In this document: positions 34,127-41,475 of the stretch, piece by piece | How the letters are laid out: the number at the start of each line of letters is the position of its first letter | How positions within the stretch are numbered: the first letter of the stretch is position 1 | Origin: a virus | Virus record (IMG/VR): IMGVR_UViG_3300047476_000099 | Span: 1-46,147 of that record | Reading direction: 5' to 3' (one strand) | Length of the DNA: 46,147 bases | Position numbers and translations under genes: made by a program | Notes under the pieces: model-generated | What the model was told of the DNA's origin: nothing | Seen by the model: only the letters and a program-made list of their open reading frames with translations | The model's database searches: none

Positions 34127-34647
34127 TATATCGAACCAAGTATCCTAAGACAGACGACCTCGCAAGCAAGGTTCTACCTAAGCTGTATGAGATTACAACG
34201 CAACCAAACAAAACTCCACAATTCATTCGTGGTGGTATGTGTTCCTTTCACAATGTTGATGAGGCTGGCAAGAGACTAAACGAATGGGACGAGTTCCGAG
34301 AGTTTATGGATTTTGTTCAACCTCATATAGATGCATATGTGAATAGTCTCGGTTTACAAAAGGTCGCCTTCGAAGGTATGTGGGCAAATCGATATCCGCC
34401 AGGAACTTTTGTTATCAAACATGACCATAAAACTCTTAGCGGAAGACAAGTCACTTTTATTGGTGTTTTGTTTTATATACAGAAACCGGAAAACTCAGGA
34501 AATCTTTTTATAGAAGGAAAAGAGATTGACATAGAGCAGGGTGATGTGATAATGTTTGAGACTTCGATGGAGCATTGGACAGAACCGAACAAGAGTTCCA
34601 CGGACAAGTTTGTTATTGGAATGGAACTGGTAGAAATCAAGGAGTGA
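34123..34647 (+). CDS. 2-oxoglutarate/Fe(II) oxygenase-like protein B
   Basis: A 174-residue relative of oxygenase A: both share F--KH-H, an ILYLNKP-NSGNLFIE-type strand pair (here FYIQKPENSGNLFIE), GD-IMF, an H-T-PN loop and DK-VI. Metal ligand candidates are His100, His102 and His151; Lys162 is the candidate cosubstrate residue. TTG at 34123 overlaps the previous TGA and is preferred; GTG at 34108 is an alternative. It is shorter than A, lacking about 40 N-terminal and 15 C-terminal residues. Confidence 0.65.
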   Translation: MIYRTKYPKTDDLASKVLPKLYEITTQPNKTPQFIRGGMCSFHNVDEAGKRLNEWDEFREFMDFVQPHIDAYVNSLGLQKVAFEGMWANRYPPGTFVIKHDHKTLSGRQVTFIGVLFYIQKPENSGNLFIEGKEIDIEQGDVIMFETSMEHWTEPNKSSTDKFVIGMELVEIKE

Positions 34648-34650
34648 GTT

Positions 34651-34830
34651 ATGACCGAGAAGCCTGATCCTCATAAGACGCACCACTATTCACATGATCA
34701 GCTAATCAAGTATGCCTATACCCTGGACATGTTCCATGTTCGAAACGATCCGAAATATGCAGATGTGAAGCACATTCTTGAAAAGTTTATGCAGGATCGG
34801 ATTAAAGAGATTACGGATCGTTGGAAATGA
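34651..34830 (+). CDS. Small hypothetical protein
   Basis: A 59-residue His- and Lys-rich helical protein (MTEKPDPHKTHHYSHDQLIK..., LEKFMQDRIKEITDRWK). AAGGAGTGAG precedes the ATG and its TGA overlaps the next ATG. Operon position and ribosome site support a real gene. Confidence 0.55.
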   Translation: MTEKPDPHKTHHYSHDQLIKYAYTLDMFHVRNDPKYADVKHILEKFMQDRIKEITDRWK

Positions 34831-35054
34831 AAACAAACTTTGAAACATTCAAGAGTGGTGACGTTGTAAGAGTGAAACGTGACTTTCCGTTTGTTGATCA
34901 CGCCCTGTTAAAAAATGAAATATATATTGTAGAGAAGATGATGCCTGATGCTGGGATCGTAACGTTACGAGGCTTACCTTTTAACAGGACGTTCCCAGAA
35001 GGTGCTTTTGAAATGGTGGAACATGATCGATACTATCTTAATGGAGATTGTTAA
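34827..35054 (+). CDS. Small hypothetical protein, SH3-like beta barrel suspected
   Basis: A 75-residue protein. The segment FKSGDVVRVKRDFPFVDHAL, then NEIYIVEKMMPDAGIVTLRG, has the strand and turn pattern of small SH3/KOW-like barrels. ATG overlaps the previous stop by 4 bases. The 3' end overlaps the next gene. Confidence 0.5.
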   Translation: MKTNFETFKSGDVVRVKRDFPFVDHALLKNEIYIVEKMMPDAGIVTLRGLPFNRTFPEGAFEMVEHDRYYLNGDC

Positions 35055-35823
35055 AGAGCAATCAAAAGAACAAAACGTAGGTGTGTTACTCTCAGGCGGC
35101 ATTGATTCAATCTCTGTCGCCTTTGCTGCACATAGGCTTGGCAAGACACTTAACTGTTATACCATGTATGTTGATGGCGTCGTGTCGAAAGATGCACAGA
35201 ACGCTATCAATACCGCAAAAGAGTTTGGTTGGAACATTACGGTCATCGACGTTCCAACAGACAATCTCGCCAATGACTTTAAGCATTTGGTTCAGCACTA
35301 CAACTGCCAGAAGAAAACTCAGCTAGAATGTACCTGGCCGTTTCTATACGTCTATCCTAACATCAAAGAGAAAGAACTGCTATCAGGCTGGGGCGCTGAT
35401 GGTTGGTATGGCGTTTCCAAGAAAGCGTGTTTGCATTTCAAGGAACCAAAAGAAAAGTTTGATGAATTTAGAAACGCATATTTTGCAGCGCCGAATCCTG
35501 TCGGTGTGAGACAGCAAGAGCAACTATGCCAAGAGCGAGGCATAAAGTTTATCGCACCTTACTTTGATGATCGTGTCCGAGAATACATGATGCAATTTGA
35601 TTGGTATGAAATGAACAAGCCATTCCAGAAAGTCAAGGTCGTTGATGCTTTCCCAGAGTTTAAACGCACAAAGGTAAGACGCCACGAAAACCTACAGCTA
35701 GCGGCTGGCGTTCCTGATCACTTTGAAAAACTGCTTGACAATCCAGAGATTAATCTATACAATAGAAATCGGATAATGGATGTTGTCCGAGATTGGCAAA
35801 ACATGGGAGAAACGCTGTTTTGA
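35023..35823 (+). CDS. Asparagine-synthase-like PP-loop enzyme without glutaminase domain
   Basis: About 266 residues (ATG 35023; ATG 35041 and GTG 35002 are alternatives, all overlapping the previous gene). The ATP pyrophosphatase loop is SGGIDS (residues 24-29). A synthase motif LLSGWGADGWYG (119-130) corresponds to the SGEGADELFGGY region of AsnB, and APYFDDRVREYM to its substrate-binding segment. The N-terminal glutamine amidotransferase half of AsnB is absent, so ammonia or another amine must come from elsewhere. Such enzymes activate a carboxylate with ATP and form an amide. Its stop overlaps the TTG start of the DNA methyltransferase (TTGA), which suggests a carboxylated base or a related metabolite as substrate; this is inference. 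Confidence 0.75.
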   Translation: MIDTILMEIVKEQSKEQNVGVLLSGGIDSISVAFAAHRLGKTLNCYTMYVDGVVSKDAQNAINTAKEFGWNITVIDVPTDNLANDFKHLVQHYNCQKKTQLECTWPFLYVYPNIKEKELLSGWGADGWYGVSKKACLHFKEPKEKFDEFRNAYFAAPNPVGVRQQEQLCQERGIKFIAPYFDDRVREYMMQFDWYEMNKPFQKVKVVDAFPEFKRTKVRRHENLQLAAGVPDHFEKLLDNPEINLYNRNRIMDVVRDWQNMGETLF

Positions 35824-37046
35824 AATATGAACCTTACACAGTGGAAGACGTTAAGAAGGCTTCCGCTCAAAACAAGTTTAGCGTTATAAGCTGCTTTGCT
35901 GGTGGCGGTGGATCTTCCACGGGTTATCGTCTCGCCGGCGGAAAGATCCTTTTGATTAATGAGTTTGTTGAGGAAGCTATTTCGTCATATAAGGCAAACT
36001 ATCCTGACACACCTGTTTTGGTTGATGATATCAAGAAATACACTGGTCAGGACTTTTTGAAGATGGCTAAGATTAACCCTGGGGAGTTGGACATTCTTGA
36101 TGGTTCGCCTCCTTGTTCTGCCTTTTCTGTTGCAGGTAAACGAGAGAAGGGTTGGGCTGGCGCAGAGGTTGATACTCGCCGTGCATACTTTGATGATGAA
36201 GGTAACATCGTCCACGAAGGCGAGCTAATCGTCAAGGAAGGTATCAAGCAGTATTCTGATGGCAAGACTGTTGAAGCAATCGAAGACTTGTTCCTAGAGT
36301 TTGTTCGCATTGCTAAGGATATCAAGCCAAAGGTTATCGTCGCAGAAAACGTTAAGGGTATCACGTTCGGTGAGGCTAAGGCAAAGCTGCATGAGTTTAT
36401 CAAAGCATTTGAGAACATTGGTTATCAGGTAACATACAAGGTTCTTAATGCTGCCGACTATGGCACTCCGCAAGGTCGTGAGAGAACAATCTTTATCTGT
36501 GTCCGAGACGATGTTGCAGACGCAATTGGTTTGAACTTTTTGAACCTAGCAAATATCTTTCCTGATAAGACATATTCAGAACCCGTTTCTCTTAGAGAAG
36601 GTATCGAAGGTGTTGTGAATGATCCTGCACAGGAACAGGAGCTATATGATTATGTTCAGAATGGTTTTCAAAAGAAGTGGATTGAAATGTTACCGTTCAA
36701 TCCTCATAGACATATGAAGCCATCTGATAAAGAGTTTATCGCTATCAATCCAAAGCGTTCACTCTTTAACATGATTAGACCTGCACCACATCTTCCATGT
36801 CCAACAATCACACAGCGTGGTAATCAGAAGTCTGTGTCTGGTGTGTTTCACTATGAGAAGAATAGAAAGTTTACAATTCCTGAATTGCGTCGTATCATGT
36901 CATTGCCTGAGGACTATGAGCTAACAGGAACATTCGATCAGCAGGCAGAACGTATCGGTCGAATGGTTGCACCAAAGATGATGGCGGAAGTCGCCAAGTC
37001 AATTTATGAGAATGTTCTAAAACCATACAACGAGGTTTCAAAATGA
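35820..37046 (+). CDS. C5 cytosine DNA methyltransferase-family enzyme with Arg in motif X
   Basis: A 408-residue enzyme starting at TTG (overlap TTGA with the previous stop; GGGAG upstream). Motif I is FAGGGGSSTGY (residues 26-36), motif IV GSPPCSAFS with catalytic Cys99, motif VI ENVKG (177-181) and motif VIII YGTPQGRERTIF (214-225). A target recognition region of about 100 residues follows, then motif IX-like PTITQRGNQKS and motif X IGRMVAP (379-385). In motif X the almost invariant Asn of IGNxVxP is Arg381. Cys99 is followed by Ser where many enzymes have Gln. Core catalysis looks intact. No restriction endonuclease is adjacent. Overlap with a CmoA-like gene suggests an unusual cofactor. 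Confidence 0.93.
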   Translation: MKYEPYTVEDVKKASAQNKFSVISCFAGGGGSSTGYRLAGGKILLINEFVEEAISSYKANYPDTPVLVDDIKKYTGQDFLKMAKINPGELDILDGSPPCSAFSVAGKREKGWAGAEVDTRRAYFDDEGNIVHEGELIVKEGIKQYSDGKTVEAIEDLFLEFVRIAKDIKPKVIVAENVKGITFGEAKAKLHEFIKAFENIGYQVTYKVLNAADYGTPQGRERTIFICVRDDVADAIGLNFLNLANIFPDKTYSEPVSLREGIEGVVNDPAQEQELYDYVQNGFQKKWIEMLPFNPHRHMKPSDKEFIAINPKRSLFNMIRPAPHLPCPTITQRGNQKSVSGVFHYEKNRKFTIPELRRIMSLPEDYELTGTFDQQAERIGRMVAPKMMAEVAKSIYENVLKPYNEVSK

Positions 37047-37744
37047 GTGATTATGATTTTACCTTTGCCCATCGTGAAGAAGGTTTTGATAACCATATCG
37101 AGAAGTCCATTCGGGGATATACCAATCTACATGACGATGTGGTGAGCCTATCACGATACTACGTTGAGGATTATACCAACGTTGTCGATATCGGTTGTTC
37201 CACAGGTAAGACGATTGAGGCTATGGCTATTCAGAATGAGAGCATCGCTCCATCTGCATACTATGTTGGCGTCGAGGTTGCACCGAGTTTCAAGCAAGAT
37301 ATGGAAACACGTATGTCTGTTCTAGAGCATCGTTTTCCAAAAACGATCTTTGACTTTCAGTTTCAGGACATTCGCACCTATGAGTTTTATCATTGCTCAT
37401 TGGTAACGTCGCTTTTCACTCTGCAGTTTATGCCACCAAAGGATCGTGAAGAGGTTATCAAAAACATCTATAAGGGTCTAAACCCTGGGGGTGCTTTTGT
37501 GTTTGCTGAAAAGACTGTAGCTGATACTGGTCGCTTCCAAGACATGTTCACTTTCATGTATTATGATTATAAGCGCCAGTCTTTCACAGAGAAGGATATC
37601 ATGGACAAGGAAGTCACGCTGCGCAACATGCTAAAGCCAAACACATGGGGTGAGTTGGAAGACATGTTACGTTCTGCTGGCTTCCGTAACGTTCAGCCGT
37701 TCTGGCGGAATTTCCTTTTCGTCGGCGCTATCGCAACCAAGTGA
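37043..37744 (+). CDS. CmoA-like protein (carboxy-SAM synthase family)
   Basis: A 233-residue SAM-binding protein matching CmoA along its length: KSIRGYTNL (residues 21-29; E. coli RSVPGYSNI), VVDIGCSTGKT (47-57; VYDLGCSLGAA), LFTLQFMPPKDR (124-135; NFTLQFLEPSER), IYKGLNPGGAFVFAEK (142-157; IYQGLNPGGALVLSEK), DYKRQSFTEKDI (175-186) and a C-terminal FWRNFLFVGAIA. CmoA makes carboxy-S-adenosylmethionine from SAM and prephenate, normally for tRNA. Caution: by a from-memory alignment, the residue equivalent to E. coli Arg199, which contacts the carboxylate, is Glu190; Arg194 is nearby. ATG overlaps the methyltransferase stop, and no clear CmoB is present. Confidence 0.8.
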   Translation: MSDYDFTFAHREEGFDNHIEKSIRGYTNLHDDVVSLSRYYVEDYTNVVDIGCSTGKTIEAMAIQNESIAPSAYYVGVEVAPSFKQDMETRMSVLEHRFPKTIFDFQFQDIRTYEFYHCSLVTSLFTLQFMPPKDREEVIKNIYKGLNPGGAFVFAEKTVADTGRFQDMFTFMYYDYKRQSFTEKDIMDKEVTLRNMLKPNTWGELEDMLRSAGFRNVQPFWRNFLFVGAIATK

Positions 37745-37751
37745 GGAATAA

Positions 37752-37880
37752 ATGAGGTATTTTGACTTTGATGCATTGAACCACAAGTGGGAATCTATCG
37801 AACCATTCCTAATGGTCGCTCTTGTTTATCTCATAATTCTAGCTGTGGCTTGGCTATACACAAGGTTCGCTCCTCGCTAA
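37752..37880 (+). CDS. Small single-span membrane protein
   Basis: A 42-residue protein: polar start MRYFDFDALNHKWESIEP, one hydrophobic span FLMVALVYLIILAVAWLY and a basic end TRFAPR. It is preceded by GAGGAATAA and lies 7 bases after the CmoA-like gene. It closes the operon before the next consensus promoter. Confidence 0.55.
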   Translation: MRYFDFDALNHKWESIEPFLMVALVYLIILAVAWLYTRFAPR

Positions 37881-37900
37881 GTCATTGATTTTGTTAGCCC

Positions 37901-37929
37901 TTGACAAACCCGTGGAGGTTTGCTATTAT
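37901..37929 (+). promoter_or_regulatory. Sigma-70 (early) promoter of the CobT-like gene
   Basis: TTGACA (37901-37906), 17 bases, TATTAT (37924-37929), preceded by AGCCC. It lies inside the longest possible reading frame of the next gene, which argues for the downstream ATG at 37954. Confidence 0.85.
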
Positions 37930-37953
37930 GGTGAAAATCGTGAAAGGGACAAC

Positions 37954-40152
37954 ATGACTAACGGAAATCAAACCTCGCTCCTTGCCAAGCTGCTTGCTAC
38001 GGAAAACATCACCGTGCAAAAGACGCCTGGCGTCAAAACCGCTATGTTTGATCTGCGCAACCGCGTTCTTATGCTTCCTATCTGGGAAGGCATTTCGAAT
38101 GATCTGGAAGATTTGCTTCTGGTTCATGAGACTGGTCATGCCCTTGATACGCCCAATGCCGATGAATATAAGGCTGCTGGCGAACGTCTGGCTAAGAAGA
38201 TTTTCCCGGGTGAGGAAATCACCAAGGGTCTTATGTCGACCATTATGGGTTTCATCAATGTTATTGAGGACGCCCGTATTGACAAGCGCCAGAAGCGCCG
38301 TTACCCCGGTTCTCGCAAAAACTATCTGATCGGTTACAAGGAACTGTTCGACCGTGACTTTTTTGGCACGGCTAATCGTGACATTAATTCCATGAACTTC
38401 ATCGACCGTCTTAACCTTTATTTCAAGGGTGGCTCAATTCATTCCAATATTGAGTTTACTCCCGAAGAAAAGGTTATGCTCAAGAAGGTTGAGAATGCCG
38501 AGACTTGGGATGAGGTTCCTACTCTTGTAGAGGAAATCTATACCTACTGCAAGAATAAGATGGAAGAAATGTCCGAGGACGAAGGTGATATCTATATCGA
38601 CGGCGAAGCTGCCGACGGTGATGATATCGATGGCGACGATTGGGAATATGTTGATACCGACGAAGAAGGTAACGGTTCCCAGTCTGGCAGCGGCGACTCC
38701 GACGAAAACGATGGCAAGAGCCAGTCGGGCAACGGTGGTCTCCGCGGTGCTCCTTCCGACCGTCCGTCAAATGCCCCGGTAGCCCATACCGACGAAACGT
38801 GGCAGCGTAAGTCTCAGGAAATCGTTAAGGATGAAAACTCTGTTTTCGTCTACCTTACCCAACCCGACGTTAATTGGGATAAGGCTATTAACGATTACAA
38901 GATTGTAATTCAGGATTGGAAGAACACTCTTGCCGGTCTTCCTGGGTATCAATCGCATTGGGATCATCCATATGCTCTTAATGCTCAGTCTTTCGCTAAT
39001 GCCCGTGAGGAACTTTCCAAGTGGAAGATGAAAGAAAAAGAAACCATTTCTTTCATGGTCAAGGAGTTCGAACAGCGTAAGGCTGCAGAGCTTTATGCCA
39101 AAATCAATATCGCCAAGACTGGTGTTATTGATACCAACAAGTTGCATACCTACAAGTATAATGATGATATCTTCCGTCGGGTGGCTACCATTCCGAAGGG
39201 TAAGAACCATGGCTTTGTTATGTTCCTTGATTGGTCGGGTTCGATGCATCATGGTCTTGGTAGCACCATGAAGCAGCTGTTCTCGCTGTGCTTGTTCTGT
39301 AAGCAGATCAATGTTCCTTTCGAGGTCTATGCCTTCAAGGATTCGGGTGCTGATAATCCGTTCTCTTATGTCGGTAAGAATAACGTGATTGCTGGTGGTC
39401 GTCTGGTTCTTCGCAATTTCCTTTCTTCTCGCATGAAGCTGGAAGAGCTGAACTTTGCAATGACCTGCCTGTGGTTCATGGGTCATGGTGGTAACATCGC
39501 TAGGGATGGTATGGGCGGCACGCCGCTTAATGATGCCATCATGATTGCCCCGAAGGTCGTCAATGACTTTACGGTTCGCAATAAGCTGGAAATCACCAAC
39601 GTGATTTGGTTGACCGATGGCGAGTCCAACGGTAGCCTGGGTATCAAGAATGAAACGACACCGCGAGTTCCTGGCAAGAACCGTCGTTATTTCTATGTTG
39701 ATCCTATCACTCGCAAGACCTATGATTGGGAGCCCCATTCCTACTATGGGTCTGTCAATAACACCAATACGATCCTGCGTATCCTTAAGGATAGCACCAA
39801 CTGCAATCTTGTTGGCTTCTATCTTCTCGGCGGTTCTTACAATCGTGTGGATCACATGTTCAATATCAGCAATGGTGATCGTGAAGTGGCGACTAAGGCT
39901 CGCAAGTTCTGGAGTGATAACAAGTTCTATCCTGTCAAGAGTGCTGGTTACGATGAATATTACATCATTGACGCCAACGCTATGCGGGATGATAGCAATG
40001 ACCTTGCTATCGACAACTCGGGTGAAAAGAAGATGACCACCAAAAAGATGGTTTCCGCTTTCTCCAAGTTTGCCCAGAAAAAGACCGTCAATCGTGTTCT
40101 GCTCCGCCAGTTTGCGGAACGCATTAGCGGTCACTCTAAGAAGGTTGCGTAA
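37954..40152 (+). CDS. CobT-like protein with HExxH motif and von Willebrand A domain
   Basis: A 732-residue protein; start at ATG 37954 (GAAAGGGAC upstream) because the promoter lies before it. The N-terminal region has HETGH (residues 58-62), a zinc-protease-like motif, followed by NVIEDARIDKRQKRRYPG (102-119), which matches the conserved EDaR region of CobT-type proteins. Then come an acidic Gly/Ser-rich linker (205-275) and a C-terminal von Willebrand A domain with MIDAS DWSGS (426-430) and WLTDGES. CobT/CobS form the cobalt chelatase; related AAA+/VWA pairs act as metal chelatases or protein-remodelling machines. The partner AAA+ gene follows. Codon use differs from most of the window: no in-frame CTA, TTA or TCA from 38767 onward. 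Confidence 0.85.
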   Translation: MTNGNQTSLLAKLLATENITVQKTPGVKTAMFDLRNRVLMLPIWEGISNDLEDLLLVHETGHALDTPNADEYKAAGERLAKKIFPGEEITKGLMSTIMGFINVIEDARIDKRQKRRYPGSRKNYLIGYKELFDRDFFGTANRDINSMNFIDRLNLYFKGGSIHSNIEFTPEEKVMLKKVENAETWDEVPTLVEEIYTYCKNKMEEMSEDEGDIYIDGEAADGDDIDGDDWEYVDTDEEGNGSQSGSGDSDENDGKSQSGNGGLRGAPSDRPSNAPVAHTDETWQRKSQEIVKDENSVFVYLTQPDVNWDKAINDYKIVIQDWKNTLAGLPGYQSHWDHPYALNAQSFANAREELSKWKMKEKETISFMVKEFEQRKAAELYAKINIAKTGVIDTNKLHTYKYNDDIFRRVATIPKGKNHGFVMFLDWSGSMHHGLGSTMKQLFSLCLFCKQINVPFEVYAFKDSGADNPFSYVGKNNVIAGGRLVLRNFLSSRMKLEELNFAMTCLWFMGHGGNIARDGMGGTPLNDAIMIAPKVVNDFTVRNKLEITNVIWLTDGESNGSLGIKNETTPRVPGKNRRYFYVDPITRKTYDWEPHSYYGSVNNTNTILRILKDSTNCNLVGFYLLGGSYNRVDHMFNISNGDREVATKARKFWSDNKFYPVKSAGYDEYYIIDANAMRDDSNDLAIDNSGEKKMTTKKMVSAFSKFAQKKTVNRVLLRQFAERISGHSKKVA

Positions 40153-40183
40153 AATCAAGGGGTTGCCGAGGTCAGAATAGCCC

Positions 40184-40212
40184 TTGACAACCCCACCCCT
40201 ACCTGGTATAAT
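40184..40212 (+). promoter_or_regulatory. Consensus sigma-70 (early) promoter of the CobS-like gene
   Basis: TTGACA (40184-40189), 17 bases, TATAAT (40207-40212), preceded by AGCCC as at 37901. CAAGGG (40156-40161) and CCCTTG (40181-40186) form an inverted repeat overlapping the -35, a possible operator or weak terminator for the gene before. Confidence 0.9.
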
Positions 40213-40245
40213 GTATGCATAATGTGGAAAGTGAAAGGAAACGTT

Positions 40246-41469
40246 ATGACTAAGGCTTCTAATTCCCGCACCGAGTTCCTCGACAAGGTTCGTTTCGAGT
40301 ATGGTGCTATTCGTGAAATTTCTCGGGCGCAGATCAAGTCGGTCTGCGACAAGTATTCTCTTCCGTTCCCGACGTGGATCCGCAAAGATCCTGCCCGTCA
40401 GGTTTCTCGTGGCGTTTATGCTTTGACCGAGCATGGTGCATCGGCTACGGTTGCTGCGCCTGTCAAGGCTACCAAGCCTGCCAAGGTTGTAGCTCCGGTT
40501 GAGCAGCCTGCGGTTGCCGCTATGGCTCCGTCTGCAACTGTTGTTGCAATGACCGCTCCGTCGGTTCTTTCTCATACTGCGGAAATGTCCCTCGTTCCTG
40601 AAAAGGCTAAGGGCTACGTTCCGTTCGGTCACTTTGCCGACATTCGTTCCATCATCAAGTCCAAGAAGTTTTATCCGACCTATATCACCGGTCTTTCTGG
40701 CAACGGCAAGACCATGATGGTTGAGCAGATTTGCGCTCAGGAAAAGCGTGAAATGGTCCGTGTCAATATCACGATTGAAACTGACGAGGACGACCTTATC
40801 GGTGGTTTCCGTCTGGTCAATGGTGAGACTGTTTGGCAGGACGGTCCTGTTATCACGGCAATGACCCGTGGTGCAGTGCTGCTTCTGGACGAGGTTGACC
40901 TCGGTTCCAATAAGATGATGTGCCTCCAGCCTGTTCTGGAAGGTAAGTCGGTTTATCTCAAAAAGACTAATCGTGTGGTTCATCCTGCCCCAGGGTTCAA
41001 TGTCATTGCGACTGCGAACACCAAGGGTAAGGGTTCCGACGATGGTCGCTTTATCGGCACCAACGTTATGAATGAAGCGTTCCTTGAGCGTTTCTCCATC
41101 ACGATGGAGCAGGAGTATCCTGCTGCCAAAACCGAAACAAAGATCCTCACCAATGTTCTCGGTGCTTCTGGTATTGAGAATAAGGACTTTGTTGAAAAGC
41201 TGGTGACTTGGGCTGATGTTATCCGCAAGTCCTTCTACGAAGGTGCGCTTTCGGAAATCATTTCAACCCGTCGCCTTGTCCACATCTGCGAGGCTTTCTC
41301 TATCTTCGGTGAAAACAAGATGAAGGCAATTGAACTTTGCCTTAATCGTTTCGACGTTGATACCAAGAATGCCTTCCTCGAACTGTATAAGAAGGTTGAT
41401 GAAACAGTTGATCCGCAACCTGTTCAGGAACAGGCGAGTGCCACGACTGATACAGAAGTGGCTTTCTGA
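40246..41469 (+). CDS. cobS: CobS-like AAA+ ATPase
   Basis: A 407-residue MoxR/CobS-type AAA+ protein. ATG 40246 has AAAGGA before it; an in-frame ATG at 40222 would sit almost at the transcription start. The N-terminal 60 residues form a small conserved region, followed by an Ala/Pro/Val-rich linker (65-110). The AAA+ core has Walker A GLSGNGKT (149-156), Walker B LLLDEVD (212-218), a sensor-1-like VIATANT and an arginine-rich ISTRRL near the C-terminus. CobS homologues occur in T4-like cyanophages. It probably works with the CobT-like protein upstream; whether it inserts metal is unknown. Confidence 0.88.
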   Translation: MTKASNSRTEFLDKVRFEYGAIREISRAQIKSVCDKYSLPFPTWIRKDPARQVSRGVYALTEHGASATVAAPVKATKPAKVVAPVEQPAVAAMAPSATVVAMTAPSVLSHTAEMSLVPEKAKGYVPFGHFADIRSIIKSKKFYPTYITGLSGNGKTMMVEQICAQEKREMVRVNITIETDEDDLIGGFRLVNGETVWQDGPVITAMTRGAVLLLDEVDLGSNKMMCLQPVLEGKSVYLKKTNRVVHPAPGFNVIATANTKGKGSDDGRFIGTNVMNEAFLERFSITMEQEYPAAKTETKILTNVLGASGIENKDFVEKLVTWADVIRKSFYEGALSEIISTRRLVHICEAFSIFGENKMKAIELCLNRFDVDTKNAFLELYKKVDETVDPQPVQEQASATTDTEVAF

Positions 41470-41475
41470 GACGAT

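Noticed and set aside
35820-37046. C5 methyltransferase as part of a restriction-modification system
   Set aside because: No restriction endonuclease is next to it. The coupled neighbours are an amide-forming enzyme and a CmoA-like protein, which point to DNA hypermodification instead.
37885-37953. Longer reading frame for the CobT-like gene
   Set aside because: A consensus promoter at 37901-37929 lies inside this extension, and ATG 37954 has a good ribosome site.
40222-40245. Upstream ATG of the CobS-like gene
   Set aside because: It lies within about 3 bases of the predicted transcription start, leaving no room for ribosome binding; ATG 40246 has AAAGGA in front.
38767-40983. A 738-codon open frame on the minus strand across the CobT-like and CobS-like genes
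   Set aside because: It is codon-aligned with both sense genes and crosses their promoter region. It shows no recognisable domain, and is fully explained by the absence of CTA, TTA and TCA codons in the sense genes.
37954-41469. A phage cobalamin synthesis pathway
   Set aside because: Only CobS- and CobT-like subunits are visible; the large chelatase subunit CobN and other pathway genes are not in the window.
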